Assembly: GCF_900100165.1 (NCBI RefSeq) | Contig: NZ_FNEO01000001.1 | Coordinates: 930,001 to 994,000 of the forward strand | DNA length: 64,000 nt | Direction of reading: 5' to 3' | Source of the DNA: Flavobacterium glycines | Lineage (GTDB): Bacteria > Bacteroidota > Bacteroidia > Flavobacteriales > Flavobacteriaceae | Part shown: positions 41,897 to 51,952 of the stretch, piece by piece | Position numbering within the stretch: position 1 is the stretch's first letter | Layout of the letters: every line of letters begins with the position of its first letter | Made by a program: the position numbers and the translations under genes | The notes under the pieces: model-generated | Database searches by the model: none | Seen by the model: the letters and a program-made list of their open reading frames with translations, nothing else | What the model was told of the DNA's origin: nothing

Positions 41897-43300
41897 TTAT
41901 TCTTTGATAATTTTAAATGTTTGTGGCGAATCAGTATTAGAAATTTTAAGAATATAAAAACCGGCGTTAAGTTTTGAAACATCTATAGAACCATCGCTGC
42001 TTTTTCCATGTAAAACAGCATTTGCTTCAAAATCAAAAAAGTCATAATCAAAACTCTTATAATCGTAATTTTTTATTGTAATTACAGTTGAAGCAGGATT
42101 AGGGAATACGAATGGTTTTGGTACAGTAATAGTTTCAACATAAGGAATGTTGTTGCATGCGCTTTCTATCAAGGTTTCTAAATCTTTTTCATCAAAAACT
42201 AAGGTGTAATCCAATTTTTTTGCTTTTTCAAATAATTCACAAGCCTCGCTGTATTTTTTTTGATCGAGGTAAATGATGCCTAAATTTTTCATTGCATACG
42301 AATTGTTCTTATCCATTTTTAAGGCTTCTTTTAAATCCTCAATTCCTTTTTCAGATTCGCCAAGTTTGTGATAGATAAGACCTCTGGTGGTTCTTAAATC
42401 TCTCCCGCCATAATTGGATGAATGTTGTATGATTGCTTTTTCCTTTTGGAAAGCGATGGTGATATTTTCCATGGCTTTTTCATATTCGCCAATATCACTA
42501 TATAATTTCGCCAATGACCATCTCGCGTGCCCGTGTCCCGTATGTGCTGTAACTATTTTTTCTAAATAATAGCGCGCTAAGTCGGTAGATTTTTTTTGTT
42601 GTAAATAATTCGCAAAATTATATAAAATCCGATAGTCATCTGGTGCTGCTATCATTGCTTTTACATAGTATTGATTTGCGGTGTTTTCCATTTCAAGATC
42701 TCCATAAAGGTTAGCAAACAAGTCGTAGAGCAGACTTTTTAATTTGTTTCTATTTGCTTTCACAGTTTCGGAAACTATTTTTGTAGTATCACTTTCATTT
42801 TTCTTGATTATCCAGTCTACTTTTTTTAAATCATCAATTGCTAAGAGTCTATTGCCCAGCCGAGCTCTCAAATCACCTCTGTTGAACAAGTCGTTTAGAA
42901 AAGTTGGATTGAAATTGGTTTTGGTGTTTAATTCGTTAAGTAGTTTAAGGTATTTTTTTGAATTTTCTTCGTTTTCTTTATTATTAAAAGGTAATTTGTG
43001 GTCAGTTCTGCTTAATAATTTTCCGTGCGAAAAGTTCCAAGTGACTAATTTTTCGCCATGATCGTTGTATTGATAGGAATAGGAATCTCTTTTTCCTTTG
43101 CTGTCAAAATAGAAAACCTCGTTAATCTTTCCATTATTATAATAGGTTTTTATACTGTCCATCAGTTTGTCAACTCCTCTCCACTCTTCAATGGATACTA
43201 TTTTATTTTTATAGTAGTATTTGTGAACATTTTTGTTGGAATTGGTTTGGCTCCATAATAATACAGGGAAAAGTAGCAATATGTAAAGTTTTTTTTCCAT
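41897..43300 (-). CDS. TPR protein with type IX secretion C-terminal domain
   Basis: A 467-residue protein. A signal peptide (LLFPVLLWSQ, about 17) precedes a short MORN-like segment (NKIVSIEEWRGVDKL), then TPR units from about 120 to 375. It ends with a type A sorting domain: FPNPASTVITIKNYD, then LNAGFYILKISN and FKIIKE. Such tails direct export through the type IX secretion system of Bacteroidota and are usually removed at the cell surface. It is probably cell-surface or secreted. Confidence 0.88.
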   Translation of the reverse strand: MEKKLYILLLFPVLLWSQTNSNKNVHKYYYKNKIVSIEEWRGVDKLMDSIKTYYNNGKINEVFYFDSKGKRDSYSYQYNDHGEKLVTWNFSHGKLLSRTDHKLPFNNKENEENSKKYLKLLNELNTKTNFNPTFLNDLFNRGDLRARLGNRLLAIDDLKKVDWIIKKNESDTTKIVSETVKANRNKLKSLLYDLFANLYGDLEMENTANQYYVKAMIAAPDDYRILYNFANYLQQKKSTDLARYYLEKIVTAHTGHGHARWSLAKLYSDIGEYEKAMENITIAFQKEKAIIQHSSNYGGRDLRTTRGLIYHKLGESEKGIEDLKEALKMDKNNSYAMKNLGIIYLDQKKYSEACELFEKAKKLDYTLVFDEKDLETLIESACNNIPYVETITVPKPFVFPNPASTVITIKNYDYKSFDYDFFDFEANAVLHGKSSDGSIDVSKLNAGFYILKISNTDSPQTFKIIKE

Positions 43301-43461
43301 GGTTTTGAGTTAATTAGCTTTTCAAATGTATTATTTTTTTATGAATTAGCTTACATTTTTTTAAAAAAAGAAAAATTTTCTGAAGTTTTTTTAATTCTTT
43401 TTTATGAATATGTTGACGGGTTTTAATTTGCCGATTTGTATTTTTACAAAAACAGAGATTT

Positions 43462-45540
43462 ATGCGATTAATAAAAGCAAAGATAAAACCGACTTTTGTG
43501 CAACGATTAACTTGTTTTTTTGAAGAAAGTTCCACATGGCGTGAAGAAAAAAATAATCTGGAGCCTTTAATTGAGCTGATTCAGCTAATTCGGCCTATAA
43601 AAACTAAAGGTTTAAAAGAGGTAAACTTATTTGAGTTGATCGCTTTTTTAAAAGATAATCCTTCCAACAGAAAAGAGTTGTCTGTTTATTTGAAAGAAAT
43701 TCTTAGCAACAGGAAATTTAATAAGATTTTTTCGGATGCTGCTATTTTGCAGGATGTGGATTTTATATTTGAAGTTAAAAAAAGAATTTTAGCTAAAATT
43801 TTACCGTATCAACCACAAAAAGATACTTTGGAATACGTTCTTAATCAGGTTTTTTATTTGGCTACTGATAGTGTCTGGATTGCTAAAATTCCGATGGATC
43901 AATTAGAAGAATTGTACGATCTTTTGGAATTTGAATCAATGTATGAAAGTGTTGAAACTAATTCGGCTTTGTCCGAATTATTAATCGCCATGCATTTAAT
44001 TACGCAGCGTATTAGTGGTCGGGCCATGGAGACTGATGTGATTAAGATGGTCCCGGAATTTGATAATCTGGAAAGTCCTTTTTCAGCTTTTGAGAAGGAG
44101 TTGTTTTTAATTGAAGATGAGATTATAAAATCGGAAAATCATTTTATTGCTTCAGGAGATTTGTCTTTTGCGCATCTTTTAGTATTGCTTAAGCATTGTG
44201 AAGAATTTGTAGAGAAAGCATTTCGAAATAGTTCTAAATACGGAATTTCACTTCGGGTAAATCAGAATTTATTAAAAATAAAGCAGCAATTAGACAGACT
44301 TAAATTCCTTATTTCATTACTAAAAGTAGCAAATGAAGGAGATAAGAAGAACAACGGAATTATGATGGCCTTGCAGTTAATACAATTTAATTGCTATAAA
44401 AATAATGTCAGAAAGTTTATTGGTGAAAGCATTCAGTTGATTTCTTATGAAATTACGCAGCATACAGCAAAAACCGGTGAAAAATACATTACTGAAAGCA
44501 GGAAGGAGTATTTTAAAATGTTTTGGAATGCACTTGGAGGAGGATTTATAGTTGGGATTTTATGTGTTATTAAAGTTTTACTAGCAAAAGTAGATACCAG
44601 CATTTTCGGTTCGGCTTTTCTTTATAGTATGAATTATGCTTTTGGATTTATCGCTATCTATATTTTAGGATTTACTTTGGCAACAAAACAACCGGCAATG
44701 ACGGCTTCTGCATTGATAAAAGCTTTAGAGGAAGGGGAGTCAAAGCAAGGTAAGAAAACGGAGAAATATAATGCTTTTGCAATACTTTTTGCTCGTGTTT
44801 TCCGGTCTCAATTTATAGCATTTGTAGGCAATGTGATTATGGCTTTCCCTCTATCATTACTGGGTATCTGGCTTATAGATTATACCCTTGATTATAATAT
44901 TGCTGCCGCAAAATGGGAAAAATTAATTACCGATTTAAGTCCGGTTCATTCCTTGGCTATTTTTCATGCAGCTATAGCAGGAGTGTTTTTGTTTTTGTCC
45001 GGAATTATTTCAGGAAGTGTAACAAACAGAGATAAGCATAATCAGGTTTATTTTCGTATTGCCGAACATCCTTTATTGAAAAAGAGTATTGGTAAACTCA
45101 GAACACAAAAATTAGCTGCTTTGTATGAGAAAAAATGGGCAGGAATTATTTCTAATTTTTGGTTTGGTGTTTTTATGGGGAGTACTGCATCTATTGGTAT
45201 TTTTTTAGGGTTAAATCTGGATATAAGGCATATTACATTTGCTAGCGGGAACTTGGCTTTGGGTTTGTATGGGGCTAATTATGACATAAGTGATGTGATG
45301 TTATTTTGGGGTATTTTTGGAATTGGAGTCATAGGCTTGGTTAATTTTATGGTTAGTTTTAGTCTTTCTTTAGGGTTGGCTTTCCGATCGCGGGCTATAC
45401 CATTAGGTGAATTGCGTTTTGTTACAGCTTCAATTTGGAATCATTTTAAGTCAAAACCCTTTAGTTTCTTTTTTCCAACAGAAAGAAAATTAAAATCGGC
45501 CGTTGTGGAAAATTATTTACAGGCAGAAAAAGATAAGTAA
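43462..45540 (+). CDS. COG4389 (so-called site-specific recombinase, Gcr-type) membrane protein
   Basis: A 692-residue protein of the family historically called gonococcal site-specific recombinase (PF10136). The N-terminal ~350 residues are soluble and helical. The C-terminal half has about six hydrophobic segments (about 355-372, 383-400, 445-470, 495-515, 565-585, 615-640). I see no Ser- or Tyr-recombinase motif, so the name is probably wrong and a membrane role more likely. It is followed 14 nt later by the pol IV gene. Confidence 0.75.
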   Translation: MRLIKAKIKPTFVQRLTCFFEESSTWREEKNNLEPLIELIQLIRPIKTKGLKEVNLFELIAFLKDNPSNRKELSVYLKEILSNRKFNKIFSDAAILQDVDFIFEVKKRILAKILPYQPQKDTLEYVLNQVFYLATDSVWIAKIPMDQLEELYDLLEFESMYESVETNSALSELLIAMHLITQRISGRAMETDVIKMVPEFDNLESPFSAFEKELFLIEDEIIKSENHFIASGDLSFAHLLVLLKHCEEFVEKAFRNSSKYGISLRVNQNLLKIKQQLDRLKFLISLLKVANEGDKKNNGIMMALQLIQFNCYKNNVRKFIGESIQLISYEITQHTAKTGEKYITESRKEYFKMFWNALGGGFIVGILCVIKVLLAKVDTSIFGSAFLYSMNYAFGFIAIYILGFTLATKQPAMTASALIKALEEGESKQGKKTEKYNAFAILFARVFRSQFIAFVGNVIMAFPLSLLGIWLIDYTLDYNIAAAKWEKLITDLSPVHSLAIFHAAIAGVFLFLSGIISGSVTNRDKHNQVYFRIAEHPLLKKSIGKLRTQKLAALYEKKWAGIISNFWFGVFMGSTASIGIFLGLNLDIRHITFASGNLALGLYGANYDISDVMLFWGIFGIGVIGLVNFMVSFSLSLGLAFRSRAIPLGELRFVTASIWNHFKSKPFSFFFPTERKLKSAVVENYLQAEKDK

Positions 45541-45563
45541 GGTATTTTATACTTTTGTTTAAG

Positions 45564-46646
45564 ATGCTCGAACTAAATCTAAATAGAAAGATTATACACA
45601 TTGACATGGATGCTTTTTATGCATCGGTGGAGCAAATGGATAATCCTGAACTTCGTGGAAAACCCATTGCTGTAGGCGGATCTGAAAACAGAGGTGTTGT
45701 AGCAGCAGCTAGTTATGAGGCGAGAAAATTTGGAGTACGGAGTGCTATTAGCGGAGTTTTGGCTAAAAAATATTGTCCCGAAATTATTTTTGTGCGTCCT
45801 CGATTTGAGCGTTATAAGGAAATTTCGAATCAAATTCATAAAATTTTCCGTGAGTATACTGATATGATTGAGCCATTGTCACTTGATGAAGCTTATCTTG
45901 ATGTTACCCAAAATAAAAAAGGAAATCCCAGTGCGAGTTTATTAGCACAGGAAATTAGAAATCGCATTTTTAATGAAGTGGGTTTGACGGCTTCGGCTGG
46001 AATTTCGATTAATAAATTTGTAGCCAAGATTGCCAGTGATTACAATAAGCCTAATGGACAAAAAACGGTAACTCCTGATGAAGTAATTCCTTTTTTAGAA
46101 GCTTTGCCAATCAGAAAATTTTATGGTGTGGGGAAAGTAACAACCGAGAAAATGTACCAACTGGGGATTTTTACCGGATTGGAATTGAAAAGCAAATCAT
46201 TGGAATTTCTGGAAAAACATTTTGGGAAATCAGGCAGCTATTATTACTATGTAGTTCGTGGGATTCATAATAGTGAAGTAAAATCCAGCAGGATTGCAAA
46301 ATCAGTTGCTGCTGAACATACTTTTGACGTAAATCTTTCTTCAGAAGTTTTTATGTTAGAACAATTGGAAATCATCGCAAATAGTTTAGAGCGAAGGCTT
46401 AAAAGGCATAATGTTTCCGGTAAAACGGTAACACTAAAGATAAAATACAGCGATTTTAGCCAGCAAACACGCAGTAAAACCTTGCCTTATTTTATTGCAG
46501 ATAAAGGACTGATTTTAGAAAATGTAAAGGAATTGTTGTACCAGGAACGCATGAAAGATTCAGTTCGCTTACTGGGGATTTCGATGAGTAATTTAAATAC
46601 TGAAGTAAAAAAATCGGTTGTTGTTCAATTGAAATTTGATTTTTAA
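45564..46646 (+). CDS. dinB: DNA polymerase IV
   Basis: A 360-residue Y-family polymerase for error-prone lesion bypass. I use the ATG at 45564 (an upstream TTG adds three residues). Metal site motifs IIHIDMDAFYASVEQ and PLSLDEAYLDV are present, as are AGISINKFVAKIAS and the little-finger domain. The C-terminus ends VVVQLKFDF, resembling a beta-clamp binding tail (QLKFDF). No SOS box can be judged here. A terminator follows. Confidence 0.96.
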   Translation: MLELNLNRKIIHIDMDAFYASVEQMDNPELRGKPIAVGGSENRGVVAAASYEARKFGVRSAISGVLAKKYCPEIIFVRPRFERYKEISNQIHKIFREYTDMIEPLSLDEAYLDVTQNKKGNPSASLLAQEIRNRIFNEVGLTASAGISINKFVAKIASDYNKPNGQKTVTPDEVIPFLEALPIRKFYGVGKVTTEKMYQLGIFTGLELKSKSLEFLEKHFGKSGSYYYYVVRGIHNSEVKSSRIAKSVAAEHTFDVNLSSEVFMLEQLEIIANSLERRLKRHNVSGKTVTLKIKYSDFSQQTRSKTLPYFIADKGLILENVKELLYQERMKDSVRLLGISMSNLNTEVKKSVVVQLKFDF

Positions 46647-46653
46647 AAATAGA

Positions 46654-46679
46654 AAACCCTTCTTTTTGGGAAGGGTTTG
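46654..46679. terminator. Terminator between dinB and the BI-1 gene
   Basis: AAACCCTTC pairs with GAAGGGTTT around a 7-nt loop. It lies between convergent genes and is flanked by AT-rich sequence on both sides. Confidence 0.8.
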
Positions 46680-46701
46680 TATTTAATATTATAATTTGAA
46701 A

Positions 46702-47469
46702 TTAGTCTTTACTTGATAGTTTAGAAAGTAATCTTAAAAACTCAACATATAACCAAACTAAGGTAATCATCAATCCCATGGCGCCAAACCATTCCATGTA
46801 TTTAGGCATTCTTTCTTTTACGCCCTCTTCGATACGGTCAAAGTCTAAGAATAAGTTTAATGCTGCAATTACAATTACAAAAACACTAATTCCGATGCTC
46901 CATAAAGAGTTTCCGTAGTGAACAGGTTGGTAACTTGTGAACATTGAAAACAACCAGGAAATAAGGTAATATGTAGCGATAGCTAAGGTAGCAGCAACAA
47001 CAACTGATTTGAATTGTTCAGTTACTTTTACAATTTGGTATTTATACAATCCTAAACATACTGCAAAAGTAGCAAAAGTAGCTCCTACAGCCTGAATTAC
47101 GATACCGGGATATTGTACTTCAAAAATGGCTGAAACGCCTCCTATAAATAGACCTTCAAAAACCGCATAACCCGGAGCCAGATAACCCGAATATTGTGGT
47201 TTGAAAACGGAGATGACTACTAAAATAAATCCAATGATAGCTCCGCCTATGGTTGGGACAATTGGATTCATTCCATTAAAAGTCATCCACCAGGTAATCA
47301 TAGCGGCAGCTGTAAGCAATAAGAATAGTAAAATTGTTTTATTGATTGTTCCTGAAATTGTCATTTCTTGGTCATAACCAATTACAGTTGCTTCATGCAC
47401 TTGTTCTGCTTTTGAAGTAGGAGAAAAGCTTTTATTGTTTAAAAACGGGTTTTTTGATTTAAAATCCAT
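46702..47469 (-). CDS. Bax inhibitor-1/YccA family membrane protein
   Basis: A 255-residue inner-membrane protein with a short soluble N-terminus (about 1-45) and seven hydrophobic segments, ending MITLVWLYVEFLRLLSKLS, a typical BI-1 tail. The family includes YccA/YbhL and leak-channel-like BI-1 proteins. It has no close operon partners; the next gene is pyk on the same strand, beyond a terminator. Confidence 0.88.
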   Translation of the reverse strand: MDFKSKNPFLNNKSFSPTSKAEQVHEATVIGYDQEMTISGTINKTILLFLLLTAAAMITWWMTFNGMNPIVPTIGGAIIGFILVVISVFKPQYSGYLAPGYAVFEGLFIGGVSAIFEVQYPGIVIQAVGATFATFAVCLGLYKYQIVKVTEQFKSVVVAATLAIATYYLISWLFSMFTSYQPVHYGNSLWSIGISVFVIVIAALNLFLDFDRIEEGVKERMPKYMEWFGAMGLMITLVWLYVEFLRLLSKLSSKD

Positions 47470-47616
47470 GTTAAATTCATTTTAATGTTAGTCAAATATA
47501 ATTGATATTTTTCAAGATAGTTGTTTAATTCTTCTTAATTTTTTTTAAATAGGTATCACTTTCAAGTTTGTTTACTATTGTGTTGAAGAACAAAAAATGG
47601 AACGTTATGAATAAAA

Positions 47617-47648
47617 AAAATCCGTCTTGTTTGGTAACGAGACGGATT
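47617..47648 (-). terminator. Intrinsic terminator of pyk
   Basis: AATCCGTCT pairs with AGACGGATT around a loop at about 47630-47640. On the minus strand it is followed by TTTTTTT, about 20 nt past the pyk stop. Confidence 0.88.
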
Positions 47649-47667
47649 GTATTGGGTTAAATATCTT

Positions 47668-49110
47668 TTAGATAATTTCAGAAACTCTCAAAGTGTTTAC
47701 CATTCCTTTATCTTTAATTGGCATAGAAGCTAAGTTGATGATGTAGTCACCAGCTGCTACGTGTCCTTTTTCTTTAGCTATATTGTTGATATCAGTTACA
47801 GTTGTGTCTGTACTTTCTTCTTTGTCATAGAAGTAAGTTCTAACTCCCCATAATAAGCTTAATTGTGTAAGGATTCTTGTGTTTGAAGTAAATACTAAAA
47901 TTTCAGCAGTGCTAGGTCTCCAAGCTGATAATTGGAATGCTGTATAGCCACTGTTAGTCATTGTAGAAATAGCTTTTGCTTCAATAGAATTAGCCATAAC
48001 TGCAGCGTGACGACAAATAGTTTTAGTGATAAAACGGTTTGTTTTGATTTGTGGAGTGTTTTGTGGAACCTGAATTAATGAAGAGTTCTCAACTGCCTCA
48101 CAAATCTGAGTCATTTTTTGAATAACTTGTACCGGATAATTTCCTGTAGCTGTTTCTCCTGAAAGCATTACAGCGTCAGCACCGTCCATTACAGAGTTAG
48201 CAACGTCATTTACTTCAGCTCTGGTAGGAGTTAAGCTGGTAATCATAGTTTCCATCATTTGTGTGGCAACGATAACAGGTATTCTCGCGGTTTTAGCTCT
48301 GCGAATTAAGTCTTTTTGTACCAATGGAACTTCGTGAGCAGGTAATTCTACTCCAAGGTCTCCACGGGCAACCATCAAAGCATCACAATAGGCTACAATT
48401 TTATCCATGTTTTCTAATGCTTCCGGCATTTCGATTTTAGCAACAATTGGAATTTTGTATTCTGAGTGCTCAGCAATTAAGTCTTGTAAGTCTTGTAAAT
48501 CACGCGGTGTTTTCACGAAAGAAAGAGCGATCCAGTCTACTTTTTGTCCAATAGCAAAAATAGCGTCTGCGATATCTTTTTCAGTCAAAGCCGGAAGAGA
48601 GATTTTGGTATTTGGAAGGTTAACTCCTTTTTTAGATTTTAATTCACCACCTTGAATTACTCTGGCAACAACTTCTGTTTTTTTATCAGTAGAAACGATT
48701 TCGAAAATTAATTTTCCGTCATCTAATAAGATTCTTTCACCAGGATTTACATCGTTAGGAAAGTTTTGGTATTTCATGAAAACTCTCTCAGCAGTTCCAA
48801 TTATGTCTTCGGCTGTAGTAAATGTGATTAAATCACCGTCATTAACAACAACACCGTCGTTCATTACCCCAACACGAAGTTTTGGTCCTTGTAAGTCTGC
48901 TAGTATGGCTGTAGTATAACCGAATTCTTCATTAAGGTCGCGGATGATTTTTATTCTGTTTTCTACATCAGTATAATCAGCGTGGGAAAAGTTAATTCTA
49001 AATACGTTTACACCTGCTTCAACCATATCTTTTATGGTTTCTCTTGTGCCGCAAGCAGGCCCAAGGGTAGCCACAATTTTAGTTTTCTTGTTTGTTGTAA
49101 TCATTTGCAT
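47668..49110 (-). CDS. pyk: Pyruvate kinase
   Basis: A 480-residue glycolytic enzyme converting PEP and ADP to pyruvate and ATP. It has TKIVATLGPACGT (near 8-20), the catalytic region IVAKIEMPEALENMD, MVARGDLGVELP and VIVATQMMETM. The C-terminal allosteric domain is complete. It abuts the IPExxxVDY gene: its start codon overlaps that gene's stop region at 49110. It is probably transcribed together with it. Confidence 0.97.
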   Translation of the reverse strand: MQMITTNKKTKIVATLGPACGTRETIKDMVEAGVNVFRINFSHADYTDVENRIKIIRDLNEEFGYTTAILADLQGPKLRVGVMNDGVVVNDGDLITFTTAEDIIGTAERVFMKYQNFPNDVNPGERILLDDGKLIFEIVSTDKKTEVVARVIQGGELKSKKGVNLPNTKISLPALTEKDIADAIFAIGQKVDWIALSFVKTPRDLQDLQDLIAEHSEYKIPIVAKIEMPEALENMDKIVAYCDALMVARGDLGVELPAHEVPLVQKDLIRRAKTARIPVIVATQMMETMITSLTPTRAEVNDVANSVMDGADAVMLSGETATGNYPVQVIQKMTQICEAVENSSLIQVPQNTPQIKTNRFITKTICRHAAVMANSIEAKAISTMTNSGYTAFQLSAWRPSTAEILVFTSNTRILTQLSLLWGVRTYFYDKEESTDTTVTDINNIAKEKGHVAAGDYIINLASMPIKDKGMVNTLRVSEII

Positions 49111-49604
49111 TAAAAAATTAGATTGTTTTTAGATTTTATTTGTTTTGTTTCAACAGTATAAACTGTTGTTATGTTTTCTATAGTATTTAATATTGTTTTT
49201 ATTTTATTGACATCGATGCTGTTATCGGTGTTGTCTATTTTTAAAAAATAATCAGCTTTTTTAAACTCAGGCAAAAGGTAGACTTTGGTCGAAATCCCTT
49301 CATTTGTGTTTGAAAATAAGTCTTGTACCTGGTTGTTGTTTTGTTGAACTACTTCGTTTATATTCTGAACTAAGTTCCAGGCAACAGTGTTTTCTTCGTC
49401 ATAGAAATAAAATCTTGAAAATTTTGTTTCACCTTCTTTGATATTGATATGAACTTCATCTGCGCTTTTAGCCAAATTTATTGGAAGTTTCTGATTGATA
49501 AAATATGCCAATCTATAATCTTCTAAAGAAGTGTGAATTGCGATAAGATTGTAATCAATTTCATCAAATTCGTCAAGACTTAATTTATGAACAGCCATCT
49601 TCAT
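49110..49604 (-). CDS. IPExxxVDY family protein
   Basis: A 164-residue soluble protein with the family pattern AVHKLSLDEFDEIDYNLIAIHTSLEDYRLAYFIN. An in-frame ATG two codons later (MAVHKL) may be the real start. The family is Bacteroidota-specific, encoded between rnc and pyk, and has no known function. It overlaps the pyk start by one base and is probably the first gene of that unit; 108 nt separate it from rnc. Confidence 0.85.
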   Translation of the reverse strand: MKMAVHKLSLDEFDEIDYNLIAIHTSLEDYRLAYFINQKLPINLAKSADEVHINIKEGETKFSRFYFYDEENTVAWNLVQNINEVVQQNNNQVQDLFSNTNEGISTKVYLLPEFKKADYFLKIDNTDNSIDVNKIKTILNTIENITTVYTVETKQIKSKNNLIF

Positions 49605-49712
49605 TAAAAATAAAGATGTAAATATACTATTTCTGCCGAAGTTTAAGTGTTGAAAATATAATGATTTCGTTAAATTTAAAACGAAAACGTTGTAGCTTTA
49701 AGGAATTTGGTA

Positions 49713-50453
49713 TTATTTTTTGTTCATTTTTTCCTGAAATGCAAAATAGGCGCGTTGAGAAGCTTTTTCTTCGGCTTTCTTTTTAGAAGTTGCTCTTGCT
49801 TTTGCAACTACTTTTTCGTCAATGCTTAATTTTACACCAAAAAGACGTTGGCCATCTAAGGCATTGTCTTCAAAAATATCATAATGGAATTGTCTCTTTT
49901 CTTTTTGACACCATTCGATAATTAAGCTTTTGTAGCTAATTACTTTTCCTTCAAGTCTTGAGATGTCCACATAAGGAGTGATTACTTTTTTCTGAATAAA
50001 TTTTTCGCAAAAAGAATACCCTTTGTCCAGGTAAATGGCGCCTATAAGTGATTCAAAAATATTTCCATGTATGTTTTCACCAAAATGCTGTACAGGAACT
50101 TTGCTGTCTACAAAACGAATAAGGTCTAAATCTTTTCCCAGTTCGTTAAGGTGTTCTCTGCTTACAATTTTAGAGCGCATTTTTGTTAAGTAGCCTTCAT
50201 CTCCATGTGGTACTTCGTTGAATAGGTGTGCTGCAATTACTGAGCTCAACATGGCATCACCTAAAAATTCTAAACGTTCATAGCTAACAGGATTTCCCTT
50301 TGAGTCTGTTTTTCCGGAAGAGCGATGAGTAAAGGCTTTATGGTAATGATTTAATTCACTTGGCGGAAAGCCAAGTATTTTTTGAATAGCTTCAAAAAAA
50401 ATCCCGTCTTCTTGAGAACGGGATTTTGTGAATATTTTTTTGAATATACTCAT
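49713..50453 (-). CDS. rnc: Ribonuclease III
   Basis: A 246-residue dsRNA endonuclease. The catalytic signature is YERLEFLGDAML (near 60) and the second acidic site FESLIGAIYLDKGY (near 132). A C-terminal dsRBD (about 165-240, ending KKAEEKASQRAYFAFQEK) is present. It processes rRNA and structured RNAs. It is 9 nt downstream of fabF in the acpP-fabF-rnc run, a common order in Bacteroidota. Confidence 0.96.
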   Translation of the reverse strand: MSIFKKIFTKSRSQEDGIFFEAIQKILGFPPSELNHYHKAFTHRSSGKTDSKGNPVSYERLEFLGDAMLSSVIAAHLFNEVPHGDEGYLTKMRSKIVSREHLNELGKDLDLIRFVDSKVPVQHFGENIHGNIFESLIGAIYLDKGYSFCEKFIQKKVITPYVDISRLEGKVISYKSLIIEWCQKEKRQFHYDIFEDNALDGQRLFGVKLSIDEKVVAKARATSKKKAEEKASQRAYFAFQEKMNKK

Positions 50454-50462
50454 AGTATAAAA

Positions 50463-51716
50463 TTAGAATCCTAATTTTTTTACTAATACACAAGCATTGT
50501 GACCTCCAAAACCAAAAGTATTACTCATTACAACGTTCATATCTCTTTTTTGAGCAGTGTTGAAAGTGAAGTTTAACTTAGAGTCAATTTTTTGATCATC
50601 TGTGAAATGATTAATTGTAGGAGGAACTATTCCGTGTTTTATTGAGAGGATTGCAGAGATCGTTTCGATAGCTCCTGCAGCTCCTAACAAGTGACCCGTC
50701 ATAGATTTAGTTGAATTTAAATTCATGGTATAAGCATGTTCTCCAAAAACTTGTTCGATTGCTTTACTTTCGGCCATGTCTCCAAGAGGAGTTGAAGTTC
50801 CGTGCATGTTTACTCCGTCAACGTCAGTTGGTTTTAAACCAGCATCTCTTAAACAGTTCAACATTACGTTTCTGGCACCTAATCCTTCCGGATGTGGAGC
50901 TGTAATGTGATGTGCATCTGCCGACATACCGCCACCGCCTATTTCGCAATAGATTTTAGCGCCACGTGCCACAGCATGCTCGTATTCTTCAAGAATGATT
51001 GCTCCCGCACCTTCACCAAGTACAAATCCGTCACGGTCTTTGTCCATTGGTCTTGAAGCTGTTTTAGGGTCGTCGTTTCTTGTAGATAAGGCGTGCATAG
51101 CATTAAATCCTCCCATACCTGCAATGGTTACAGCAGCTTCTGAACCTCCGGTTACCATAACGTCGGCATGACCTAATCTAATGTAATTGAATGCATCAAT
51201 AATAGCGTTTGTTGAAGAAGCACAAGCGGAAACAGTTCCAAAGTTAGGGCCTCTGAAGCCATATTTAATTGAAATATGTCCGCAAGCAATATCGCCAATC
51301 ATTTTTGGGATAAAAAACGGATTGAATCGAGGTGTTCCGTCACCGGCAGCATAATTAAGAACTTCAATTTGGAAAGTTTCTAAACCTCCAATTCCTGATC
51401 CCCAAATTACCCCTGCACGATCTTTGTCTACTTTCTCTAAATCAAAATTAGCATCTTTCATTGCTTCGTCAGAAGAAACCATGGCATATTGAGCATAACG
51501 ATCCATTTTTCGGGCTTCTTTTCGATCAATAAATTCTTCAACATTGAAGTTTTTAAGTTCGCAAGCAAATTGAGTTCTAAATTTTGAAGCATCAAAATAA
51601 GTTATAGGTGCAGCTCCACTAACTCCGTTAATTAAGCCATTCCAATACTCTTCAATATTGTTTCCAATAGGAGTAAGGGCGCCTAAACCTGTTACAACAA
51701 CTCGTCTTAATACCAT
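50463..51716 (-). CDS. fabF: 3-oxoacyl-[acyl-carrier-protein] synthase II
   Basis: A 417-residue condensing enzyme of type II fatty acid synthesis. The nucleophile is Cys165 in VSACASSTNA. The catalytic histidines are in MHGTSTPLGD (near 305) and GHLLGAAGAIE (near 340), with the NTFGFGGHN motif near the end. It lies between acpP and rnc on the same strand. The 236-bp spacer before it holds an acpP-side hairpin and no other gene. Confidence 0.97.
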   Translation of the reverse strand: MVLRRVVVTGLGALTPIGNNIEEYWNGLINGVSGAAPITYFDASKFRTQFACELKNFNVEEFIDRKEARKMDRYAQYAMVSSDEAMKDANFDLEKVDKDRAGVIWGSGIGGLETFQIEVLNYAAGDGTPRFNPFFIPKMIGDIACGHISIKYGFRGPNFGTVSACASSTNAIIDAFNYIRLGHADVMVTGGSEAAVTIAGMGGFNAMHALSTRNDDPKTASRPMDKDRDGFVLGEGAGAIILEEYEHAVARGAKIYCEIGGGGMSADAHHITAPHPEGLGARNVMLNCLRDAGLKPTDVDGVNMHGTSTPLGDMAESKAIEQVFGEHAYTMNLNSTKSMTGHLLGAAGAIETISAILSIKHGIVPPTINHFTDDQKIDSKLNFTFNTAQKRDMNVVMSNTFGFGGHNACVLVKKLGF

Positions 51717-51851
51717 ATATTTTGTATTTTGTTATCTTTAAACAAGCAAAACCCACGCTTTCTTTTGTTTTTTATACCTAAAGAGCCATGGGTGTTACAT
51801 TATGTGTAATTGATTGAAATTCAATCGCAATTTAATTTTGAAAAAATAATA

Positions 51852-51945
51852 ACACCCGAATTTCTAAAAATACCAACTTTCAAAAAACAAATTCCAATTT
51901 TTGGATTTGGATATTCAAATTTTGGAATTTTTAGAAACCGGGTGT
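51852..51945 (-). promoter_or_regulatory. Long imperfect hairpin in the acpP-fabF spacer
   Basis: The left part 51852-51874 (ACACCCGAATTTCTAAAAAT) pairs with 51922-51945 with few mismatches. The interior adds a second stem (AAATTCCAATTTTTGG). It lies right after acpP and before fabF on the minus strand, so it could be a partial terminator that sets the acpP:fabF ratio. This role is inference. Confidence 0.55.
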
Positions 51946-51952
51946 AAATGTA

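Noticed and set aside
43462..45540. A site-specific recombinase marking a mobile element
   Set aside because: The protein is a polytopic membrane protein without recombinase motifs, and no attachment sites, integrase or transposase lie nearby.
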